Assembly: GCA_030642845.1 (NCBI GenBank)
Contig: DAOWMZ010000176.1
Coordinates: 1 to 5,254 of the forward strand
Source of the DNA: Candidatus Zixiibacteriota bacterium
Lineage (GTDB): Bacteria > Zixibacteria > MSB-5A5 > GN15 > FEB-12
Direction: 5' to 3'
DNA: 5,254 nucleotides
Shown here: positions 1 through 5,254 of the stretch, in pieces
How positions within the stretch are numbered: the first letter of the stretch is position 1
Layout of the letters: every line of letters begins with the position of its first letter
Position numbers and translations under genes: made by a program
Notes under the pieces: generated by a model
Told to the model about the DNA's origin: nothing
Seen by the model: only the letters and a program-made list of their open reading frames with translations
Database searches by the model: none

Positions 1-894
1 GAGGCACAGAAAAAGGAACAATTGGCCAAGGGTTACCGTTACCAGAATAATTCATGTGATGAATGTCATACAAGACATACATTTTCCAAAAAAGAGGCTC
101 AGGATCCTAAAGCCTGTCAGCAGTGTCATATGGGTTATGACCATCCCCAGTGGGAAATGTGGAGCAGTTCCAAACATGGAACACGCTGGTTTGCAAAAGA
201 AAGCGGCAGACTCCCGCCATCTGCCTCAGCTCCAACATGCCAGGAGTGTCACCTGCCTGAAGGGACTCATGAAAATAAAACAGCATGGGGATTTCTCGGT
301 GTCCGTCTTCCGTTGCCGGAAGATGAACAGGCTGCAGCTGACCGAGTAACAATTCTTAAAGCTCTTGGCGTGCTTAATCCTGAAACCGGAGAGCCAACTG
401 CTATACTTGATGCGGTCAAGGCTGTTGATATGGTCAGATTAGACCAGGCTTCCTGGCAAACAGAGCGTGACAAAATGCTCAAAGTTTGTTCAGAATGTCA
501 CTCTGCAAAGTATGCTAAAGAACAGCTTGATATGGGTGACGCTATGTTGACCAAGGCGGACAGGTTGATGGCTGAGGCTATTGAAACTGTGGCTGCTCTT
601 TACCAAGAAGGTATCATCCAAAAGCCAGAAGGATATCCGTTCAATTATCCTTTTATTCTCGCTCTTATGCATACCAATGGTGCAAATTGGGACGAGAAGC
701 TGGATGATTTATCTTATATTGATCAGGTTTTGCTTCAGATGTATTTCAAGCATCGTATGCGGGCGTATCAGGCGTTCTTCCACGTCAATCCTGACTATGC
801 CTATTGGTATGGCTGGAACATGATGACTCAAGATCTGGGAGAGATTAAGGCACTGGCTACTACTTTGCGTGCTGAGCATACCGCTTCAAAGTAG
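1..894 (+). CDS. Octaheme cytochrome c, hydroxylamine oxidoreductase (HAO) family, C-terminal half (5' partial)
   Basis: The frame is open from the first base, so the 297 visible residues are the C-terminal half of a protein that starts left of the window. The TTG at base 22 is an internal Leu codon, not a start. Counting that Leu as residue 1, four c-type heme motifs are visible: CDECH (12-16), CQQCH (32-36), CQECH (73-77) and CSECH (156-160). They fit hemes 5-8 of the eight in HAO-family proteins, usually about 500-570 residues long. Family signatures include CHTRH followed by FSKKEA, the stretch DHPQWEMW-SSSKHG (40-53), TAWGFLGVRLP (87-97) and NPDYAYWYGW (256-265). H19, H41, H52 and H83 are plausible distal heme ligands. 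Relatives oxidise hydroxylamine or hydrazine, or reduce nitrite or hydroxylamine, outside the cytoplasmic membrane. The catalytic heme 4 is not visible, so the direction of the reaction is open. No C-terminal membrane helix is seen. The family call is firm; the substrate is not known. Confidence 0.93.
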   Translation, partial: EAQKKEQLAKGYRYQNNSCDECHTRHTFSKKEAQDPKACQQCHMGYDHPQWEMWSSSKHGTRWFAKESGRLPPSASAPTCQECHLPEGTHENKTAWGFLGVRLPLPEDEQAAADRVTILKALGVLNPETGEPTAILDAVKAVDMVRLDQASWQTERDKMLKVCSECHSAKYAKEQLDMGDAMLTKADRLMAEAIETVAALYQEGIIQKPEGYPFNYPFILALMHTNGANWDEKLDDLSYIDQVLLQMYFKHRMRAYQAFFHVNPDYAYWYGWNMMTQDLGEIKALATTLRAEHTASK

Positions 895-957
895 CGAAAA
901 AACTTATTCAGCGATATATTTTTATAAAAAAAGATTATTGCGGATAGAAAATCATAA

Positions 958-992
958 GAACCCGGTCGGTCTATGCCGACTGGGTTCATTTT
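958..992 (+). terminator. Probable Rho-independent terminator of the cytochrome gene
   Basis: A 12-base-pair stem (958-969 with 976-987) contains a single G:U wobble and encloses the six-base loop TCTATG. It begins 64 bases after the cytochrome stop codon. The top strand continues with ATTTTCG, a short and imperfect T tract, so termination may be moderate. Because the neighbouring genes converge, the same hairpin could also stop transcription arriving from the peptidase on the minus strand, where the following bases (TTATGATTTTC) are also only partly T-rich. Confidence 0.72.
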
Positions 993-1043
993 CGAGGGGG
1001 GGAACCAATTACAAATTTTGAAATCGAGCTTTTACCTCGCACC

Positions 1044-1086
1044 GACATTCCCGATTGTTTGTGTGAAGGTGCCAATCCGGTATGTC
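1044..1086. repeat. Imperfect inverted repeat just beyond the peptidase stop codon
   Basis: The arms GACATTCCCGATT (1044-1056) and AATCCGGTATGTC (1074-1086) pair at 11 of 13 positions, with two single-base mismatches and a 17-base loop. The right arm ends three bases from the peptidase stop codon (1090-1092). No T tract follows on either strand, so it is not a classic terminator. A competing 5-bp stem (GCACC at 1039-1043 with GGTGC at 1068-1072) is also possible. It could be a 3'-end RNA structure protecting the peptidase message, part of a dispersed intergenic repeat, or chance. Confidence 0.4.
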
Positions 1087-1089
1087 CTA

Positions 1090-3927
1090 CTATTTCTCAT
1101 CCTGTTGGTATGGTCCTGAAGCTCTGCTTCCAAAACCGGGACCATATAATATAGCGTTGACAAACATTGCTCGCGTGCCATAAAAATAGCCTCTAAAATT
1201 CGGATCCTGAGAAAAAAGAATTATCTGACCTTTTCCTTTAGATTCATGAGTTGCAAAAACTGATTCAGCTATTCTTTCTCTTGCTTCGGGCCAGAGAAGA
1301 CCTGATATTCTTATATTAACATTGTCAGCAAAACGTGCCGGAATAGATACCGGAGATTTAGCCATCAAGACTCTGCTTCCGCCAAAGATAGCCGGAATTG
1401 ATTTGCTTAATCCAAAAGTCATCCAATCTTCATTGTCCAGATTAACTTTAAGTATTGCTCCTTGAGGGGCAAATTTACGTTGCCACCGATCAATATCTTC
1501 AAGTTCTTTTTTGGGCGGGAACGATGGTTTTTCATCTTTTACTTTTTCCTTCTCAATTTTTTCCGGATACCAGAGAGCTATTGTATCAAGGGGTGGAGAT
1601 TCTGCTCGTTTTTCTCTTTCCAAAGCTTTGCCGTAATCTGCTAATTTTTCAAGTACGTCTCTTCGGGCGCGAGCCTGAGATAATCCTGTTGCAGAATCCA
1701 CCGCCCAGAAAGTTGCATTGCCCACACAGATAAGAGTACCGCCGTTTCTTATCCATCCACTGATTTTTTCTTTAACATAGCCAGTCAATTCATTAGACAA
1801 TGAACCCCATGCAGATGGAACTATTAAAATATTATATTTATCAAGATTTGCGTGTGCCAGCGAAGAAATTCTTAGAAGTGAATGAGGTATTTCCAATTCA
1901 AAATCAATCGCATTCCACAAGCTTCCAAATGAAGTAATTCCCAAAGGTTCTCCGGTTAGTATCGCCAGTTTGGGTTGCTTCAACATGCGGAAAGTTGGTG
2001 CTCCTAAAAATGAACCGGAAGAAGATTGACCGGTATTGACACCGTTAATATCCATGCCGAATTGTTCCGCAATCTCATTCAGAATTTCGGCTGTGTTTGG
2101 TGGGTTGCCTCTTCGTCTGATAACTAACGATCCTGCATTGTATTTGATATTTTCGATTGTAAATTCTTTTTCAGAAGCATAGATAATAAGATTTTCTAAA
2201 AACAGACGATTCAATACTTTGTATGTTTTTTCACCGAGCATATCAATCACCCAAGCAAAATCCGCATCCGGGTTGTTGAGTAAACCGGAAGATAATTGAA
2301 CCTTGGTAATTTCATCGGAATTGACTTTGAATTTTGATGTTGTCCAATAGGCATCAATATTATAAGCCAAAGGAAGTGACCAGCTGGAAACTTCGTACAT
2401 TTTCGACTCATCATATTTTTCAAGTTCCCGTCGTTCTTCTTTTAAGAATTCGTAAGATAATCTTGGGTCAAATTCAAGTACCGCTTTAGCTAAAGCACCG
2501 GATGGTTGAGCAGTATTGACAATATAAGTTCCCTCTGGAAACTTAACCGATGATTGCTTTTCATTAAAAATATTAATAGCGTTGGTAACGATAAAGCTTC
2601 CTGTCGCTTTTGCTACTTTGATACCTTGCGTAGTTAAATTTTCAATAAACCTTTTCATTTTAATTTCATCTTTGTCCGGTTTAAAAAGGAATTGCAAACC
2701 TGAACTTTTGCCTTGATTGACAATCTTTTTTCGTGTTTGATAATAATCGTTTAATAGATTTTCTCTATTATTGGCAGTTGTAAAAAGATTAGTAATTGAT
2801 GATGTAAACTGATGATTAACCGCTTCATGATAAGTCAAAATATAGTTATTGGGTTGTTTAACAAACATGCCATCGACACCTGCCTGTTCATATAAGATAC
2901 CGACCGTTCCTGTAAAAGTAGCCCAGGCGGAACCGTATCCCGGGTACCATTGTTCGTGCCATTCTCCGATATAATACGGCCACCCGCGAATATCGAATGC
3001 GGACGCTTGATCTTTATGAAACAGATTCCACCATTTTTTAACATTACTGGGGGTATTAAAATTTATCGGTTCCCGCGGAGGAGTAAAAAGATAGTTGTCA
3101 CTTGATCCCATTTCATGGGCATCAATAACCAAATGAGGATTCCCTCTCAAAAAAATTTGCAACCCTCCTTTGGTTTTCGGTTGAACATTCAAAATCCAAT
3201 CTCGGTTTAGATCAAACAAATAATGATTTCCTCTGCCCCAGGGCCATACGCCCTGATGTTGCATAGCATGACGGTCATAATTAGGCATAAAACTTTTGTA
3301 AGTTTGCAGCATTGATAAATATCTTTCGCGACCGTCAGGATTTTGAGTTGGGTCAATTATTATTACTACATTATCCAGAAGGTGTAAAGTTGTCGAATCC
3401 TGGGCAGCTACCAGATGGTAAATTAACTGCATAGCGGCATCAACCCCTGAAATTTCATCGCCATGGATACAGTAACCCAGCCAGGCTGAGGCAGGTAATG
3501 TTTTTGTAATCTTATGCAGTTCCTGGATGTTTGAAATCTTTTCCGGATTAGAAATTTTATTCAAATCAGCCCTGATAGATTCTATCCTCTCAATATTTGC
3601 TTCCGATGAAATAATCACATTGAAAAGATCTCGTCCCTCATGAGTTTGTCCGTAAGTTTCAACTATTACACGTGATGAAGAAATGGCAACTCTATTTAAA
3701 TAAGGCTCTATTTCATAATATCTAACCGGCCACTCACCGATTTTATTCGTAAAATAATCATTGGGTCTAGGAGTTGTTTTATCATAAACAGCATCAGGAT
3801 AAAATGGCATTGTATCGATAACAACTTTTTTAGAATAAGATGGATGAACAGATGAATAAATTGTCATTGTTGACAGTATGATTATTGTTAGGGTGAAAAT
3901 AAATAATTTTGATTTTGTTGATAACAT
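1090..3927 (-). CDS. Secreted M14-family zinc carboxypeptidase-like protein with C-terminal GATase1-like domain
   Basis: This 945-residue protein is predicted to hydrolyse peptides with a single zinc ion outside the cytoplasm. Residues 1-27 look like a Sec signal peptide: Lys5 and Lys7 precede a hydrophobic core (8-24). There is no lipobox and no later membrane helix. The M14 domain covers about 60-380. Zinc ligands are H155 and E158 (HGDE) and H271 (DAHEMG). NPDGR (196-200) and NRDW (241-244, the carboxypeptidase A Asn-Arg pair) fit substrate binding, and E347 in GILYEQAG fits the general base. The active site therefore looks complete. Residues about 400-640 form a linking region. Residues about 650-930 resemble the GATase1-like fold seen in large M14 proteins: strands at LAILTG, ILIVPSAWGS and GTLICVGN, and an ending DPNFRGYFYGTR...NAILYGPGF. 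A Lys/Glu-rich linker lies at 787-810. The ATG is backed by a strong ribosome-binding site. The substrate is unknown; the M14 assignment is firm. Confidence 0.93.
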   Translation of the reverse strand: MLSTKSKLFIFTLTIIILSTMTIYSSVHPSYSKKVVIDTMPFYPDAVYDKTTPRPNDYFTNKIGEWPVRYYEIEPYLNRVAISSSRVIVETYGQTHEGRDLFNVIISSEANIERIESIRADLNKISNPEKISNIQELHKITKTLPASAWLGYCIHGDEISGVDAAMQLIYHLVAAQDSTTLHLLDNVVIIIDPTQNPDGRERYLSMLQTYKSFMPNYDRHAMQHQGVWPWGRGNHYLFDLNRDWILNVQPKTKGGLQIFLRGNPHLVIDAHEMGSSDNYLFTPPREPINFNTPSNVKKWWNLFHKDQASAFDIRGWPYYIGEWHEQWYPGYGSAWATFTGTVGILYEQAGVDGMFVKQPNNYILTYHEAVNHQFTSSITNLFTTANNRENLLNDYYQTRKKIVNQGKSSGLQFLFKPDKDEIKMKRFIENLTTQGIKVAKATGSFIVTNAINIFNEKQSSVKFPEGTYIVNTAQPSGALAKAVLEFDPRLSYEFLKEERRELEKYDESKMYEVSSWSLPLAYNIDAYWTTSKFKVNSDEITKVQLSSGLLNNPDADFAWVIDMLGEKTYKVLNRLFLENLIIYASEKEFTIENIKYNAGSLVIRRRGNPPNTAEILNEIAEQFGMDINGVNTGQSSSGSFLGAPTFRMLKQPKLAILTGEPLGITSFGSLWNAIDFELEIPHSLLRISSLAHANLDKYNILIVPSAWGSLSNELTGYVKEKISGWIRNGGTLICVGNATFWAVDSATGLSQARARRDVLEKLADYGKALEREKRAESPPLDTIALWYPEKIEKEKVKDEKPSFPPKKELEDIDRWQRKFAPQGAILKVNLDNEDWMTFGLSKSIPAIFGGSRVLMAKSPVSIPARFADNVNIRISGLLWPEARERIAESVFATHESKGKGQIILFSQDPNFRGYFYGTRAMFVNAILYGPGFGSRASGPYQQDEK

Positions 3928-3931
3928 TTAT

Positions 3932-3937
3932 ACCTCC
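3932..3937 (-). promoter_or_regulatory. Shine-Dalgarno site of the M14 peptidase gene
   Basis: The minus strand reads GGAGGT, then ATAA, then the ATG at 3927-3925. The GGAGG core is five bases from the start codon, slightly short but strong, and it fixes the start that gives an intact signal peptide. The rest of the 107-base gap up to the transporter stop is very AT-rich. I see no convincing -35/-10 pair and no strong hairpin there, so the peptidase may be read from an upstream transcript or from a promoter I cannot recognise. Confidence 0.82.
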
Positions 3938-4034
3938 ATTAAATGAGACAGGATAATTTTCATAAATAAAAATATAAATAACAATTTAGTAAAGGGAAAT
4001 TAATATTTGATATACAGGAAAATAAAAAATTCTA

Positions 4035-5108
4035 TTACTCAAAATTCGGAGTGTCATCCTGGGGGTGAAGTTTGAATTCAAGTATTGTTAGAATAGTAAC
4101 AAATATAGCGGCAATCATCGGACCTAAAACAATCCCCAATAAACCAAACAAATATATCCCGCCCATAATAGTAAAGAAAAGTAAGAGCGGGTGAATGTGA
4201 GTTTTACCGGAGATCAAATACGGTCTGAGAACATTATCAACTTGGCTGATAATTAAAGTCCCTACGGCGATTACGATAAGACCGGCGATATAATGTCCGC
4301 CGATTATAAGAATAATTCCAGCCGGGATATAAACAATAAAGGCTCCGATAAAAGGAATAATAGAAAGGAAAGCCATAATTGCTCCCCAGAATATTGCCGA
4401 TGGAACACCAACGATAAAAAATAATATCCCGCCCAGTATCCCCTGAATCAATGCAACCGCCACCCCGCCATACATGGTAGCCTGAGTGACTTCGCGAAGT
4501 TGTTTGAAAGTTAAATTTATCTGCTCTGGTGTCAATGGCATCAGTCTTTTAATTTTGCCGATTAAAAGTTCTCCATCTCTGAAGAAATAGTACATAGTAA
4601 AAACCATAAGAAAGAAATAAAATATCCCTTTGGTGGCATTGGCAATAATCCAGCTTGTTTGACTGAATATCGCACTGCTTACTTTATCAATAGAATTTTT
4701 TATAATTTCCTTAGAATCAATCTGTGACAGGTCATAATAGCCTGAGAATTTTTCTTTTAAAGATTCAAAGATTGGCAGGTTTGTTGACAAAAATTCATCA
4801 AACTCACCGTTTTGATACATAGTGTTGATTTTTGTTATTGCTTCGGCAGCCTCCTGTATCAATGCCATAAACAAGTATGTTAGTGGTCCAATAATAAGTA
4901 AAATTATAAAGAGGCACATTATTATTGATGCTAACCGTTTTGATTTAATTTTTAAACAAAGTTTTTCATAGAGGGGGAAGAAAATAATTGCAAAAATCGA
5001 TGCCCATGCGATAGGTATAAAAAACGGAATGATTAGCTGATAAAACAGATAGAAAATGATTACCGTCATTAAGAAGAACAATGATATTAATATATATTCA
5101 CGTTTCAT
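4035..5108 (-). CDS. AI-2E family transporter (PerM/TqsA/YdiK-like membrane protein)
   Basis: This 357-residue protein is of normal length for the family (about 340-370) and lies in the inner membrane. Hydrophobic segments fall near 6-45 (two helices), 60-85, 155-176, 208-235, 237-268, 271-288 and 305-342. A soluble stretch (about 86-152) sits between the N-terminal and C-terminal helix groups, as is typical. Conserved marks are FFRDGE (175-180), PFIGA (252-256), DNVLRPYLISGK (291-302) and HPLLLFFTIMGG continuing to GIVLGP (306-330). Members have been linked to autoinducer-2 export (TqsA) and, in some cases, Na+/H+ antiport, so the substrate cannot be read from the family. An in-frame TAA two codons upstream (5112-5114) makes ATG 5108 the earliest possible ATG. 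No Shine-Dalgarno sequence precedes it; the upstream bases are A/T-rich. The gene ends with tandem in-frame stops TAA-TAG (4037-4032). The peptidase lies 107 bases downstream on the same strand and may share its transcript. Confidence 0.93.
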   Translation of the reverse strand: MKREYILISLFFLMTVIIFYLFYQLIIPFFIPIAWASIFAIIFFPLYEKLCLKIKSKRLASIIMCLFIILLIIGPLTYLFMALIQEAAEAITKINTMYQNGEFDEFLSTNLPIFESLKEKFSGYYDLSQIDSKEIIKNSIDKVSSAIFSQTSWIIANATKGIFYFFLMVFTMYYFFRDGELLIGKIKRLMPLTPEQINLTFKQLREVTQATMYGGVAVALIQGILGGILFFIVGVPSAIFWGAIMAFLSIIPFIGAFIVYIPAGIILIIGGHYIAGLIVIAVGTLIISQVDNVLRPYLISGKTHIHPLLLFFTIMGGIYLFGLLGIVLGPMIAAIFVTILTILEFKLHPQDDTPNFE

Positions 5109-5166
5109 ATTTTAAATTTCGGTCGTTTGTTTTTTTACTCTATATTAAATAATGATCATCTGTATT

Positions 5167-5200
5167 TATTTACTGAATATTTTTCAGTAAGTCAAATATA
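5167..5200 (-). promoter_or_regulatory. Candidate promoter region for the AI-2E gene
   Basis: Two alternative promoter readings overlap on the minus strand. One is sigma-70-like: TTGACT (5195-5190, five of six to the -35 consensus), a 17-base spacer and the poor -10 TAAATA (5172-5167, three of six). The other is TATATTTG (5200-5193), an exact match to the TAnnTTTG -7 element of Bacteroidetes promoters, but without a clear TTG at the usual -33 distance. The inverted repeat covers the spacer of the first reading. The local AT content makes chance matches likely. Confidence 0.25.
5168..5192. repeat. Inverted repeat upstream of the AI-2E gene, possible operator
   Basis: The perfect 8-base arms TTACTGAA (5170-5177) and TTCAGTAA (5183-5190) flank the five-base spacer TATTT. 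One wobble and one A:T pair extend the stem to 5168/5192. No clean T tract directly follows on either strand, which argues against a terminator. The repeat sits 62-82 bases before the AI-2E start codon, where a repressor or activator site would be expected. Its presence is certain; its role is inference, and AT-rich DNA gives such palindromes by chance more often than average. Confidence 0.4.
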
Positions 5201-5220
5201 CTTTTTTTGAACAGAATTTC

Positions 5221-5248
5221 TTAACTTTAAATTTTAAATCTGTATAAA
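5221..5248 (+). promoter_or_regulatory. Weak candidate sigma-70 promoter pointing right, out of the window
   Basis: TTAACT (5221-5226) and TATAAA (5243-5248) are separated by 16 bases, matching the -35 and -10 consensus at four and five of six positions. If real, it would drive a gene beginning beyond base 5254, divergent from the AI-2E transporter. The surrounding DNA is so AT-rich that this is a low-confidence suggestion, and no gene is visible inside the window to support it. Confidence 0.15.
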
Positions 5249-5254
5249 AAATGA

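Noticed and set aside
22..24. TTG as a start codon for a short four-heme cytochrome.
   Set aside because: The frame is open upstream to the window edge, no Shine-Dalgarno site precedes it, no signal peptide follows, and HAO-family proteins continue N-terminally with four more hemes.
107..672. Minus-strand open frames opposite the cytochrome gene (107-352, 267-482, 490-672) and plus-strand ones in another frame (56-349, 581-823).
   Set aside because: They overlap a gene with unmistakable heme motifs and have no recognisable domains.
919..930. Exact 12-base palindrome TTTTTATAAAAA.
   Set aside because: It is made only of A and T in an AT-rich stretch and has no loop; likely chance.
973..1119. 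A 48-codon plus-strand open frame starting at the ATG in the terminator loop, with a hydrophobic end (VLLFLILLVW), a possible small membrane peptide.
   Set aside because: It starts inside the terminator hairpin, has no ribosome-binding site, and its hydrophobic end is the antisense of the peptidase 3' end. Chance is the simpler explanation.
1455..1733. Plus-strand open frames of 92 and 60 codons (1455-1733 and 1462-1644).
   Set aside because: They lie antisense within the peptidase gene, over its Lys/Glu-rich linker, whose complement gives Phe/Leu-rich translations. No family resemblance or start signal.
5152..5159. Palindrome ATGATCAT upstream of the AI-2E gene.
   Set aside because: Only eight bases and no flanking extension; expected by chance in this composition.

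Overview
The window suggests a low-GC, Gram-negative-type bacterium, probably uncultured and anaerobic or microaerophilic. Three lines of evidence support this: an octaheme cytochrome of the hydroxylamine oxidoreductase (HAO) family, a secreted M14 metallopeptidase of an architecture common in Bacteroidetes, Ignavibacteria, Zixibacteria and related groups, and an AT-rich coding style. The phylum cannot be fixed from the sequence alone.

Layout: bases 1-894 (+) hold the C-terminal half of an HAO-like multiheme cytochrome c with four CxxCH motifs; its N-terminal half lies left of the window. Bases 895-1089 are a convergent intergenic stretch with a GC-rich terminator-like hairpin and an imperfect inverted repeat. 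Bases 1090-3927 (-) encode a 945-residue exported M14 carboxypeptidase-like protein with an intact zinc site and a C-terminal class-I-glutamine-amidotransferase-like (GATase1-like) fold. After a 107-base AT-rich gap, bases 4035-5108 (-) encode a 357-residue AI-2E (PerM/TqsA/YdiK) family membrane protein. The last ~146 bases are AT-rich upstream DNA with a clean inverted repeat that could be an operator.

The peptidase and the transporter lie head to tail and could be co-transcribed, but nothing in the sequences ties their functions together. The cytochrome converges on them, is about ten GC points richer (hand-counted on sample lines, roughly 47% against 36-37%), and belongs to a separate transcription unit whose other members would lie to the left. 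The cytochrome would act outside the cytoplasmic membrane in nitrogen redox chemistry (hydroxylamine, nitrite or hydrazine). The peptidase would act on peptides in the periplasm or outside the cell.

I see no tRNA, rRNA, CRISPR array, transposase, phage gene or toxin-antitoxin pair. I do not find a convincing undescribed system. The items most worth a second look are the catalytic type of the cytochrome, the structured convergent intergenic segment, and the peptidase's GATase1-like tail.
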